DNA of 64,000 nucleotides from Streptomyces sp. NBC_01276 (GTDB lineage Bacteria; Actinomycetota; Actinomycetes; Streptomycetales; Streptomycetaceae): NCBI RefSeq assembly GCF_041435355.1, contig NZ_CP108442.1, positions 1 to 64,000 of the forward strand, read 5' to 3'. Shown piece by piece: positions 32,427 to 40,994 of this stretch (position 1 is its first letter; each line of letters starts with the position of its first letter). The notes under the pieces were generated by a model. It saw only the letters and a program-made list of their open reading frames with translations, ran no database searches and was not told where the DNA came from. The position numbers and the translations under genes were made by a program.

Positions 32427-32882
32427 TCAACTGCTCTTGTACATCGCGACCGTGAAGCTGACCTTCTTACCGTTGTGGTAGTCGGTGCTGTCCCACACCG
32501 AGATGTGAGACCTGTCCTGCATCCGCAGCTGCAGCACCTCATCGGCGTTGCTCCAGTTGTACCCGACGAACTGGAAGTTCGGCTCGGGACTGTCTCCCAT
32601 TCTCCTGTTTCCCCAGCTGCAGATATGCGACGAGTCGTTCTCGCAGATGTCCCAGGCCCTGGCGTACAGGTGGCAGTCCTCTCCCTGCCACACGTCGATA
32701 CGCTTCAGCCTCGCGTCGGACGAGCGCCACGTTCCGTTGAACCGGTTGGCAGAGCACGAGGCGGCTGCTTCTTTCGTCGAGGTGACGGTGAGCACCACCG
32801 AGAGGGAGAGCGTCAGGGCGGCCGTCAAGAGCACGGCCATGATCTGGCGTAGTGGAATGCGGGCAGACGAGACCTGTGTCAT
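32427..32882 (-). CDS. Secreted protein of unknown function
   Basis: 151 aa. The ATG at 32882 follows GGAGG with 6-base spacing. Signal peptide RIPLRQIMAVLLTAALTLSL to KEAAA-SCSA. The mature domain (~115 aa) has four cysteines (ASCSAN, EDCHLYA, DICEND, HICSWGN) and a Trp/Asp-rich beta pattern (NRFNGTWRSSDARLKRIDVW, QLRMQDRSHISVWDSTDYHN), suggesting a compact disulphide-bonded secreted domain. No family assigned. Monocistronic. Confidence 0.7.
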   Translation of the reverse strand: MTQVSSARIPLRQIMAVLLTAALTLSLSVVLTVTSTKEAAASCSANRFNGTWRSSDARLKRIDVWQGEDCHLYARAWDICENDSSHICSWGNRRMGDSPEPNFQFVGYNWSNADEVLQLRMQDRSHISVWDSTDYHNGKKVSFTVAMYKSS

Positions 32883-33231
32883 CGTGAACCTCCGATAGCG
32901 GGTCGCAGCGCGGGGCATCCCGTCGTCACACGACGCGTCGTCCCCCTACTTCGGCTGAACGCCACCCATTCGGGCCCGGATCATTTAGCCCTTTACCCCC
33001 TGCCTATTCCAGAGCAGCACTCCGCAAGCCTGATCGCAAGTCGGCAGGATTTTACATTTCGCGCACGATTCAATGATTAATGCGATCCAAAGCGGATTGG
33101 TCAATGAACCCTTTTCATCCCGCCTCTGACGGAGTGAAGGTGCTGGTCAGGCAGGTCGGTGGTGAAAGGGCAGGGCCCCTGGTCGTTGGCGTGGTGACTT
33201 CACTCAACACACCGGCGTCCGAGGGGCCCTG

Positions 33232-33790
33232 TTGGTTCCGTTTTCTTCCACGCTCGATGTCCCGCATGAGCTGGTCGAGCATGTCTCCTGGCTGATCCAT
33301 GCCCGTCGGCAGGAGCTGAAATCTCCATGGCGGCGCGTGGGTTGCTTCAAGCAGGCCCTCCTGGCCCTGGCGCATCTACGGAAGAACGAGATGTTCCCGC
33401 AGCTCGCGGTGGGTTTCGGGGTCTCCACGGCGACGGCCTGGCGGTACGTCGACGAGACCCTGGACGTCCTGGCGGCGTGGGCGCCCGGCCTGCACGAGGC
33501 TCTCGTCGGGCTGGGTGAGGGCGACTTCGTCATCGTTGACGGCACCCTCGTCGGCACCGACCGCGTCCGCGCGGACGAGCCGTACTACTCGATGAAGCAC
33601 CGCCGCCACGGGATGAACGTGCAGGCCATCGCACGGCCGGACGGCACACCCCTGTGATTCTCCCGCGCTCTGCCCGGCCGCACCCACGACCTGACCGCGG
33701 CCCGAGCCCACGGCATCGTCCAAGCCTGCCTCACCCGCCAGATCCTCATCCTCGCGGACCGCGCCTACCACCAACCGCATCAGCCGGATC
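33232..33790 (+). pseudogene. IS5-type transposase with nonsense codon and frameshift
   Basis: The frame from 33232 reads SSTLDVPHELVEHVSWLIHA, KNEMFPQLAVGFGVSTATAW (helix-turn-helix) and LGEGDFVIVDGTLVGTDRVR (first Asp), then MKHRRHGMNVQAIARPDGTP and L. A TGA at 33655 replaces the tryptophan of the usual PLW. After it the frame continues as FSRALPGRTHDLTAARAHGI and LILADRAY (second Asp) before shifting out near 33765. The C-terminal half is missing. Non-functional. Confidence 0.75.
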
Positions 33791-34110
33791 GTCCAGGCCG
33801 TTCACACCCTCCTGACCTGCGAATATTCAGGCTTCACCGACGTCATCACCGACCTCGAAAACGCCCTCGACCTCCACCACCACAAACCCGACACCCTCCC
33901 CCGCCACGCGGTGTATCTCCACCAACGCACCGTCGGCCGCATCGGAAGCCTCACCAGACTCATCCGACAAGCCGCCATCACCGCCATCAGTGACGGCACC
34001 GAACACATCACCCGCACTCGACGCCATCCACCTCGACCACCACGCCGAAACCACGCACCAGCCAAGAACTCGCATCCCGACCCGCCGAACACCCCGCTGA
34101 CCTGCACAAA
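33780..34110 (+). pseudogene. TniB-like AAA+ ATP-binding protein, C-terminal remnant
   Basis: The frame reads VHTLLTCEYSGFTDVITDLE, NALDLHHHKPDTLPRHAVYL and HQRTVGRIGSLTRLIRQAAI, TAISDGTEHITRT, then after a one-base shift LDAIHLDHHAE. The GRIGxLxxLIRxAAxxAIxDGTExIT motif is the C-terminal helical segment of TniB/TnsC-like transposition ATPases. The Walker motifs lie upstream and are absent, replaced by the IS5-type transposase. TniB acts with TniA, whose ends carry several tandem binding sites, as the cassettes at 20-25 kb do. Confidence 0.55.
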
Positions 34111-34522
34111 CACATCCCAGAACACAAGAACGCGCCTCGGTCCTTTAGACCGAGGCGCTACCTGCAACACCCCAGCTCACCGAACCACGGACACCGCAAC
34201 TGCCCTCTCCCTCAGCGACAGCGCGGGCGGCGACGGCGAGGGCGTCGCCCAGCGGGCTGCGCAGGGTGAGCTCGCCCCCGCGGGCGACGATGACGCCGCC
34301 GACGTCCGCGAGGTCGAGCCGGTCAGCCCGGCACCAGCGGGTGGCCCCCCGCGATCTGGCGGCCCAGGCCGCGCGTGCCGCCGTACGGGTCCAGCCGCCC
34401 GAGCTGCGGGTCGCAGTGCGCCGGACGGCCGCGGAAGCAGGGGACCGGCCGGAGCGACGGGACGGCGCCCGGGTCACCAAGGCGACGTCCGGCGCGGCCG
34501 GTTGCCAAGCTCCCGCGGGGAA
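34111..34522. other. Interval with an unassigned gene scrap
   Basis: About 410 bp. On the minus strand near 34230-34340 a frame reads RLDLADVGGVIVARGGELTL and RSPLGDALAVAARAVAEGEG, which looks like the end of a real protein of unknown kind, with no start. The CGGTCCTTTAGACCGAGG motif at 34138 is a small hairpin. Nothing intact. Confidence 0.35.
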
Positions 34523-35740
34523 TCACTGCTGGCAGCGTCCGAAGTCCACGACGTAGGTGCCGGTGTTGGACGACGATGCGCCAGCCGGGTCCGCCGCTCC
34601 GGGCAGGGCCGCCGCGCCGATGTCGCGCAGGGACGGCTTGAGGATGATGGCGCGATGGCCGGGGCTGTTCATCCACCAGTTGACGGCGGCCTGCGGGGTT
34701 CCCGATCCGGCCCAGCCGGTGTACGTGATCTCACTGAACTCCCACGACCGGGGGTTCGGGCAGTATGCGGCCGCCTGGATGCGGCTCTGCGGTGTCGAGC
34801 CGGTCTGGGGGTTGCGGTGGGAGTCCTTGCCCGGCCCCCACCACTTCAGCTGCACGGATGCGGCGGCATGCTGCTGGGCCGCGTTGGTCAGCGGCTGGTT
34901 GACGGTGAGGGCGGGCAGCCCGCGCTGTGTGCGCTGCGCGTTGATCAGGCAGATCACGGCAGCCCTCGCCTGGGCTTCCGTGCCGGCGGTCGGCGCCCGG
35001 TTGACAGCGGCCGGGTCACAGCCCGCGGCTGGTGCCGCAGCCGGGGCGACGGCCCGCTGCCCGTTGATATTGCCTGCCGCGGCGTACCGGCACACCAGAA
35101 TCCAGCCCGTACTGCCCGCCACGGGCACGCCCTCTTTCACGCCGCAACCGACTGCCGTGGTCACTGACGCGGGAGACATCCATATCATCTGGGAGTAATG
35201 ACCCCACGCACGGTAATTGGTGCCCGCGGACGCACTGCTGTTGATCGGGGCATTGTTGTCGGCGTCGAATTTGGGCTTCTCCGCCGTCCAGCTGAAACTC
35301 ACGGAGGGGTCCAGTGCCATCAGCGGCCGCGCCGGGCCAGGGAAGGCATTGAAAAGGTTTTCACCCTCGTTGCCGTTGGTGTCACGGCTGCTGTGGTGCA
35401 GTCCGCCGCCCTGGCTGGATGCAGGGTCATCGGCCCACGCCTGCGCGTCACAGGCAAGCTTGGGGTTCCATGTGACAGAAACCACGGAGGAGCTGGGGCT
35501 GTACTTCTGGACGGCTGCCCGGCGCGCGTCGTTGTGAATACGGACCATCTCGGCAGCGTCGGCGGCGGATATCCGTGAGCCCGTTCCGGGCGGAGCGTTG
35601 GACGAGGGACAGGTGGGAGATTTCTCCTCGGAGGCAGGGGCCGAAGCGGCGCGTGCGTGGGGGGAGGCTGCCGATACCGGTCCCATTATGGCAAGGCCGC
35701 ACACGAGCGCAGCCGTGGTTGCGAAAGGCTTTGGTTTCAT
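34523..35740 (-). CDS. Secreted protein with two CAP (SCP/PR-1) domains
   Basis: 405 aa from the ATG at 35740. Signal peptide KPFATTAALVCGLAIMGPVS. First CAP domain (~residues 50-240): AAEMVRIHNDARRAAVQKYS, NEGENLFNAF, YRAWGHYSQMIWMSPASVTT (CAP signature HYSQ) and GWILVCRYAAAGNINGQ, i.e. PR-1-like. Second domain (~265-400), YkwD-like: VICLINAQRTQRGLPALTVN, LTNAAQQHAAASVQLKWWGP and NWWMNSPGHRAIILKPSLRD. Tandem fusion of two different CAP types is less common. CAP proteins are secreted; activities range from lipid binding to proteolysis. No operon partner. Confidence 0.88.
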   Translation of the reverse strand: MKPKPFATTAALVCGLAIMGPVSAASPHARAASAPASEEKSPTCPSSNAPPGTGSRISAADAAEMVRIHNDARRAAVQKYSPSSSVVSVTWNPKLACDAQAWADDPASSQGGGLHHSSRDTNGNEGENLFNAFPGPARPLMALDPSVSFSWTAEKPKFDADNNAPINSSASAGTNYRAWGHYSQMIWMSPASVTTAVGCGVKEGVPVAGSTGWILVCRYAAAGNINGQRAVAPAAAPAAGCDPAAVNRAPTAGTEAQARAAVICLINAQRTQRGLPALTVNQPLTNAAQQHAAASVQLKWWGPGKDSHRNPQTGSTPQSRIQAAAYCPNPRSWEFSEITYTGWAGSGTPQAAVNWWMNSPGHRAIILKPSLRDIGAAALPGAADPAGASSSNTGTYVVDFGRCQQ

Positions 35741-35917
35741 GGAACACCCCGAATACGGGTAGGGGTTTCCCATGCGGGCGAAAATGCCGGGGTGCCGTAT
35801 TCCGCACGCCCGGATCGACCGCACGTGGATGAAATCGGCGGGGAGGTCTCCGTACGCCGGACGATGAGATCATCGTCGCCCATTCGGCGCAGATCCACCC
35901 GCCGGGCCATCGGCCGA

Positions 35918-36358
35918 TTACTCCACTCGGGTGAATGCGACGACTGTGGTTGCGATCAGCGTTCCCGCCTCGACACCCACCGCTACAGGGCCCAGCAGCC
36001 CGCGCCCAGGAGCAGCACGTTGTACGTGATGCCGCGCCCGCCCCACTGGTACCCGATGGGTCAGATCCAGGCCGCCACCGCCATCAGGACGGCGTTCAAC
36101 AGCGCGAACGGGATCCAGGTCGGGGCAGCCTCCCCACCGGGGGCGCGGCGCCGTTCCGCCGCAACTGTGGATGTCGTTCCACGGCAGGGCCGTCCCCGCC
36201 CAGACCAGCACGAAGCAGCCCACGGCACGGAACAGCAGGGCCGGTAGGGGCTTCTCCCGGAGCGGAGCCGGGGCGGCAGGGTCGGGAGCAACGGCCGTTT
36301 CCGGACAGGGCGGTGCGCAAAGACCTCGCACGGTCGGAGGTGTCGTAGGGGTCACCAC
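35918..36358 (-). pseudogene. Broken small membrane protein gene
   Basis: Starting MVTPTTPPTVRGLCAP, the first frame reaches LFRAVGCFVLVWAGTALPWN (membrane segment), then the sense continues in another frame: PTWIPFALLNAVLMAVAAWI, TGA, PIGYQWGGRGITYNVLLLGA, GCWAL. One frameshift and one in-frame stop separate predicted membrane helices. No functional assignment. Confidence 0.5.
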
Positions 36359-36559
36359 GGCACCGACCGGTAATTGCTAGCGAATTAGAGGTGTCGTTTT
36401 GCGAAGAGGGCTTGCCCATGACATCCGACCTGTGCGAATGCAAGTCACCAGCTCCAGGGATGCACACCACCGGTCCCCCGCCTAGTGCACCCCTCCAGCC
36501 CCCTTCCGGAGGTATTGTCAAATCCTGTGGACTGATCGGACCGCCCAATGACCGGTCGG

Positions 36560-37543
36560 TCAAGCAAGCGGCTTGCGGTAACGGACGTACTCGTTCTGCC
36601 GCCGGAACCCCACACTCTCGTAAAGATCGTAGGAGCGGTGCGGGTTTGACGTGCCCGTGAACAGCCGAGCGGTAGTTGCACCCTGTCCGCGAAGGCTCCG
36701 CAGCCCGTCCAGCAGCAGGGCCCGGCCGATTCCGATGCGTTGCTGGTCCGTCCGGACACTCAGCTCTTCGACCTCGCCTACGGTGTGGTCGTGACGGCGG
36801 ATGCAGCAGAGGGCGACGCCGACCATGTCCTGGCCGTTCCATGCAGCTCTCCAGCATGCCGGGTCGGCGGTGTCGACGAAGTCCTGGAATGGCCATTTCT
36901 GAGTGAAACCGGTGTCCGCATACGAATCGACGACCGTCCTCCATGCTGCGCGGTAGTGGCTTGACTCGATCGGTCCCGTCCGTATCCCGGCCGGCAGTTC
37001 GATGCCCCGCTCGGGCAACTGCTGCAGATCGCCCAGCTCCAGCTCGACCAGGCTGAAGACACGTCGGTAGCCGGCTGCGAGCAGAAGCTCCGTGGCGTCG
37101 TGCTCGGAGGCCATGGCGTTCGCGCCGATCACTGCTGTCCGCGCCGTTCCATGCTGTTTGACGAGCTGGCGGATCCGTTCTTCGGCCCAGCTCAGCATGG
37201 CTGAGCCGATGCCCTGGCGGCGGTGCTCGGGCAAGAGGTAGCCGCGGTGCAGGTACAGGTGCGTGTCGTCCCGCTCTTGCCACCATCGGATCGTCGAGTA
37301 GCCGACGACGCTCCCGTCGTGCACCACCAGGATCTGGTTCTTGGACGGCTCCTCCAGCCTGGCAGAGGCTTCGGCGATCTCGGTCGCTGTCGGGAGTCCT
37401 TCCACAATCGAATGGGAGTCGACCTGGTCCCGTTCAGCACAACCCAGCCGCACCGTGGCCATGGGGCCGTGGTCTTCGTCGCCGCGATACGGCTGGAACC
37501 CGAAGCCGACCGGAAGGTCCTGTCCTGGCGCGCTAGTCGACAT
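36560..37543 (-). CDS. Tandem GNAT acetyltransferase
   Basis: 327 aa with two GNAT domains, like MshD-type mycothiol synthases and some antibiotic-resistance acetyltransferases. Domain 1 (~residues 15-165): YSTIRWWQERDDTHLYLHRG, YLLPEHRRQGIGSAMLSWAE (motif A R-x-x-G-I-G). Domain 2 (~190-325): DMVGVALCCIRRHDHTVGEV, EELSVRTDQQRIGIGRALLL (motif A Q-x-x-G-I-G) and SNPHRSYDLYESVGFRRQNE (motif B). Both acetyl-CoA loops look intact. True mycothiol synthase is normally a core-chromosome gene with different flanks, so this is probably a paralogue of unknown substrate. It ends at the edge of the IS256 wreck. Confidence 0.82.
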   Translation of the reverse strand: MSTSAPGQDLPVGFGFQPYRGDEDHGPMATVRLGCAERDQVDSHSIVEGLPTATEIAEASARLEEPSKNQILVVHDGSVVGYSTIRWWQERDDTHLYLHRGYLLPEHRRQGIGSAMLSWAEERIRQLVKQHGTARTAVIGANAMASEHDATELLLAAGYRRVFSLVELELGDLQQLPERGIELPAGIRTGPIESSHYRAAWRTVVDSYADTGFTQKWPFQDFVDTADPACWRAAWNGQDMVGVALCCIRRHDHTVGEVEELSVRTDQQRIGIGRALLLDGLRSLRGQGATTARLFTGTSNPHRSYDLYESVGFRRQNEYVRYRKPLA

Positions 37544-37582
37544 GGTCGGATGATCTCGAACTTCGGGGCAGGTCTGCCACCC

Positions 37583-38790
37583 TATTCACGCTGCGGTCGT
37601 CTGCGGCCGTTCGACGAGTCGGCCGCGTTCGAAGCGGGCCCCGGAGCGGACGAGGGCGAGGAGGTGGGGTGCGTTCACGGCCCGGCACCGCTGCTGGGGC
37701 GACTCGACGAGCTTGAACACCATGGCCAAGGCGGCGGCCGCGCTGCCGGCGCCCTTGGTGACCTTCGTGCGCAGCCGGACGGTGGCGAACGTGGACTCGA
37801 TGGGGTTCGTCGTGCGCAGATGGATCCAGTGCGTGGGCGGGGAAGTCGTAGTACGCCAGCAGTTCGTCCACGTCATCGGTGATCTTCTTGACCGCCTTGG
37901 GCCACTTCGCGCCGTAGATTTTCTCAAACGCCGCGACCGCCACGAGCGCATGGTCGCCGTCCTCGGCGTTGTATATCTCTTGCAGGGCCTTCTTCGCGCC
38001 CGGCTGGGCGGACTTCGGGAGGCTGTCGAGCACATTTGCGATCTCGTGAACCCAGCACCTCTGATGGCAGGTCTCGGGGAACACCTCAGCCAGGGCCTTC
38101 CAGAAACCGAGCGCGCCGTCGCCGACCGCCAGGACGGGAGCGCGCATCCCTCGCCGCCGGCAGTCGCGCAGCAGGTCGGCCCAGGAGCCGGCTGATTCGC
38201 GGTAGCCGTCGCTCGTGGCGATCAGCTCCTTGGTGCCGTCCGCGCGCACACCCATCAGCACGAGCACGCACGACTTCGCCTGCTGCCGGCGTATGCGCAG
38301 GTGGATGCCGTCGGCCCATGCGTAGACACAGTCGCTGCCGAACAGATCTCGCTCGCCGAACACTTGGTGGTCGGCCTGCCACTGCTGGGTCAGCCGGGTG
38401 ACCGTCGCCGGTGACAGACCCGCCGAGCTGCCGAGGAACTGCTCCAGGGCGGGCACGAAGTCGCCGGAGGACAGGCCGTGCAGGTAGAGCAGCGGCAGCA
38501 CCTCGCTGGTCTTCGGGGACTTGCGGCACCACGGCGGCAGGATCGCGGAGGAGAACCGCTCGCGCTCGCCCGTGGCCTCGTCGACGCGCTTGTCGTTCAC
38601 CCGTGGCGCCTTCACCTCGACCACGCCGGCCGCGGTGGTGACCTGCCGGGGCTGGTGGAAGCCGTTGCGCACCACCAGACGGCGTCCGTTGCCGCCGCGC
38701 GCCCTCTCGGACGATCTCGTCAATCAAGGAGGAGCCCTTGGCGGTGGTGCCGTCATCGTTCACTACGCTGAGGACGGATGTGCCTTCCCG
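37583..38790 (-). pseudogene. IS256-family transposase, frameshifted
   Basis: The N-terminal piece SVVNDDGTTAKGSSLIDEIV is followed by loss of ~50 residues and a frame change. Then GNGRRLVVRNGFHQPRQVTT, VKAPRVNDKRVDEATGERER, YLHGLSSGDFVPALEQFLGS and CVYAWADGIHLRIRRQQAKS (first Asp), LLRDCRRRGMRAPVLAVGDG (second Asp) and ETCHQRCWVHEIANVLDSLP (C-terminal H-x-x-R-C-W-x-H signature). A second frameshift near 37820 separates NPIESTFATVRLRTKVTKGA (catalytic Glu region). Two frameshifts, so inactive. Confidence 0.82.
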
Positions 38791-39015
38791 GCCGGCGCTG
38801 CGAACACCGGTCTTGCTCGGTGGCCCATCGATCAATCACCCGGGAAGGCCCGTCCTCCCGAGCCGGTCCACAGGTCCTGAGCATTGCTCGTCCCCGCCGT
38901 CGGTGCCTCCTCTAACGAGAGCAACTCCTGACGAATGATCTACTGCGCAGACAGTCGCCCATGAGCTGTACGAGTCCCCCGAGCGCGAGGCACACCAGCC
39001 CTTTGACCTGCTACT

Positions 39016-39321
39016 TCAAGTTGGCGGAGGCCGACTCTGCGGAGTCCACTGAGTGGAGTGGCGCCCACCGGGTGGAGTCCACTGGGGGGATTCCACTCGA
39101 TGAGCTCCACCCGCTCGGTACCGGGCGGTCCACTCGGTGGACGGTGCCCGGCGTCGTCGCCACAGCCAGGCGTTCGAGTGCCGCATCCGGGACAGGGCGC
39201 GGGCGTCGCGGCGCGCGGCGGCGCTGCCGATGCGGTTCTGCCGGGGCCGGGGCCGGCGCGCTTGGGCGCCGTAGAAGCGGCGTACCCCGGCTGCCTTGAG
39301 CCGCTTGTGCTGCTTGGCCAT
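39016..39321 (-). CDS. Small basic protein
   Basis: 101 aa, start ATG 39321 seven bases after the preceding gene's stop. The N-terminal 60 residues are strongly basic (KQHKRLKAAGVRRFYGAQAR, RPRPRQNRIGSAAARRDARA), as in small nucleic-acid-binding proteins of actinomycete plasmids and arms. The C-terminal third is encoded by the palindrome cluster (39045-39142) and is low-complexity (STEWTARYRAGGAHRVESPQ), so the original gene may have ended earlier. Family not recognised. Confidence 0.4.
   Translation of the reverse strand: MAKQHKRLKAAGVRRFYGAQARRPRPRQNRIGSAAARRDARALSRMRHSNAWLWRRRRAPSTEWTARYRAGGAHRVESPQWTPPGGRHSTQWTPQSRPPPT
39045..39142. repeat. Cluster of TCCAC/GTGGA palindromes
   Basis: At least three good palindromes: TCCACTGAGTGGA (39045-39057), GTGGAGTCCAC (39072-39082) and GTCCACTCGGTGGAC (39128-39142). 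CCACCGGGTGG overlaps the second, and there is a weaker TTCCACTCGATGAGCTCCAC at 39091-39110. All share the half-site TCCAC/GTGGA, and the centres are 26 and 58 bp apart. This looks like a set of operator or partition-type binding sites, but it also lies inside a short open frame. Confidence 0.5.
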
Positions 39322-39327
39322 CTCCGC

Positions 39328-39483
39328 CTACCTCGCCTTGATGGGTTTCGACTTCCGGGACCGTTTCCAGATCGACGTCCAGTCCGGCGCCGGACCGTAC
39401 GTGGCGGCGCGTTCCTGGGCAGCTGTCTTCAGCCGGGCGGCGACGGCTTCGGTCCTCGGGTCCGGCGACGGTGTGGCGGTCAT
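39328..39483 (-). CDS. Small hypothetical protein (51 aa)
   Basis: The ATG at 39483 has GGAAGAG upstream. Sequence MTATPSPDPRTEAVAARLKT, AAQERAATYGPAPDWTSIWK, RSRKSKPIKAR: helix, aromatic middle, very basic tail. Six bases separate its stop from the next start at 39321, so the two probably form a small operon. Confidence 0.4.
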   Translation of the reverse strand: MTATPSPDPRTEAVAARLKTAAQERAATYGPAPDWTSIWKRSRKSKPIKAR

Positions 39484-39839
39484 GCGACTCTTCCGGTGGG
39501 TGGGGTCCGGCCCGGCGCCGGCTGGACAGGCTGACGGGCTCCCGGCGGCGGGGCCGGGGCGGGTTGAGGCGTGGGGCGGCGGGCGGCGGCTCGTTCCCGG
39601 ATTCCGGCCTGGAGCCGGGCGGCCATCTCGGCGGCCGCGGCCTCCAGCGTCCGGCCGGTCTACCGCCGGGCCCACCAGCACGCGGCCGGCGCCGGCACGC
39701 TCCCCCCGAACGACCATCCCGAAAAGGGGGCGGCGCACGTGCGGACGAAGAGGGCGGCCGGCGCGGGGACAGCCCGATGCTCATCCCGCTCATGCAGACC
39801 CCTGAACATGGCCCGCACCGGGCCCGGACACCCCCACAC
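39484..39839. other. Interval without a convincing gene
   Basis: About 355 bp of very GC-rich DNA. Open frames on both strands are Pro/Arg/Gly-rich and lack family features. It may include the promoter of the two small genes to the left. Confidence 0.35.
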
Positions 39840-40090
39840 GCGACCCGACCGGGCCCGCGGCAACGAGGCGTACTCCAGCCGCGCGAACCGCATCTACCTG
39901 CGCAGACGCGGAATCAAAGCAACGATCGCCCAGCCCGACGACCAACGCCCCGACCGCCGACGGCCGCCGGCCCGCCTTCGACCGTGAGCAGTACCGCCGA
40001 CGCAACACGGTCGAACGCCGCATCGGCGAGCCAGGCGTGTGGGCCCGGATCTACGCCGATGTCTTGCGCCCGGGGCTGGACGGCCCGTAG
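39840..40090 (+). pseudogene. IS5-family transposase C-terminal fragment
   Basis: The frame reads ARGNEAYSSRANRIYLRRRG, IKATIAQPDDQ and then, shifted, GRRPAFDREQYRRRNTVERR, IGEPGVWARIYADVLRPGLD. These match the D-K-A-Y-S-S-R...RRG-I and F-D-x-x-x-Y-x-x-R-N-x-V-E-R motifs of an IS5-group element. N-terminal domain and final residues missing, with one frameshift. Confidence 0.65.
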
Positions 40091-40134
40091 GCCCAGGCCC
40101 ATCGGCTCGAGTCGCGCCCGCTCCTGCCAGGGGA

Positions 40135-40869
40135 CTATGCGGACAGCCGCTGGAGCCATTCCGCCAGGAGCTGCTGTTCGGCTCGCCCGAGGACTTTCTG
40201 GCCGGGCAGCGCGGCACGCAGGGCGCGGGCGGCGCCGGCCAGTCCTGGTTCGTGCACGGCGGGTTCGCGGGTGGTGATGGTGGCCACCATGGATTCGCGC
40301 AGCGTGACGAGGAGCGCGGGGTCTCGCTGGGGCTCGGGCATCGACAGCCAGGTCAAGATGGCGCCGCTGGCGGTGGCGTGGACGATCTGGGCGGCGAGAT
40401 GCTCGTCCACACGCAAGAGCCCTGCCGCGGCGATGCGGCGGATTCGGTCCATGAGGTGTTCGAGCCCGGTCTGGAAGGCCGTGGTGGACCGGGGGGGCTC
40501 GCCGTACATCAGTGCGTACAGTGCGGGGTTGGCCAGTCCGAATCCGACCACGGTGTCCCAGCCGTTGCACAGTTCCCCGACCGGGTCGTGCGGGGCGGGA
40601 TCGGCCTGCTGTTTGGCCGCCAGGAATCGGGTGAAGCCGCTCTCGGCCACGGCATCCAGCAGGCCGTCCTTGTCGCCGAACAGCCGGTAGATGGCCGGCG
40701 GCTGCAGTCCGGCGGCGTCGGCGACCGCCCGGGTGGTGACCGCGTCCCGGCCGCCGCTCTCCAGCAGGGCCATCGCCGCGTCGACGATCCGGCAGCGCGT
40801 CTGCTCACGCGCGGTCGGGCCGGGCGACGTGGCGCGCCGTGTCGGGGTCGGGGTCGGTTCAACTGGCAT
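40135..40869 (-). CDS. TetR family transcriptional regulator
   Basis: 244 aa. Helix-turn-helix domain: REQTRCRIVDAAMALLESGG, TTRAVADAAGLQPPAIYRLF, GDKDGLLDAVAE (residues ~20-75), then a helical ligand domain (NALYALMYGEPPRSTTAFQT-type segment at ~125). Transcribed divergently from the amidohydrolase gene, with palindromic candidate operators in the 125-bp gap. Most likely a local repressor of the hydrolase and itself, released by the hydrolase substrate or a related aromatic acid (inferred). Confidence 0.88.
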   Translation of the reverse strand: MPVEPTPTPTRRATSPGPTAREQTRCRIVDAAMALLESGGRDAVTTRAVADAAGLQPPAIYRLFGDKDGLLDAVAESGFTRFLAAKQQADPAPHDPVGELCNGWDTVVGFGLANPALYALMYGEPPRSTTAFQTGLEHLMDRIRRIAAAGLLRVDEHLAAQIVHATASGAILTWLSMPEPQRDPALLVTLRESMVATITTREPAVHEPGLAGAARALRAALPGQKVLGRAEQQLLAEWLQRLSA

Positions 40870-40900
40870 GGATCAACGATAGCGCCACCGAAACCGCGCT

Positions 40901-40950
40901 GGTATCACCGATACCTCCTTGATGTTAGCGTCGCTAGTATCGCTGGTAAC
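40901..40950. promoter_or_regulatory. Two candidate TetR operator sites
   Basis: A perfect 6-bp inverted repeat GGTATC-ACC-GATACC (40901-40915) and a related imperfect copy AGTATC-GCT-GGTAAC (40936-40950), 35 bp apart start to start. Both lie in the divergent gap between the TetR and amidohydrolase genes. Symmetry, duplication and position fit a TetR operator pair. Confidence 0.55.
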
Positions 40951-40994
40951 GTTTGAATGGTTCCATTGGAAACGTCAGTGCGAGGAGAGCTGTC

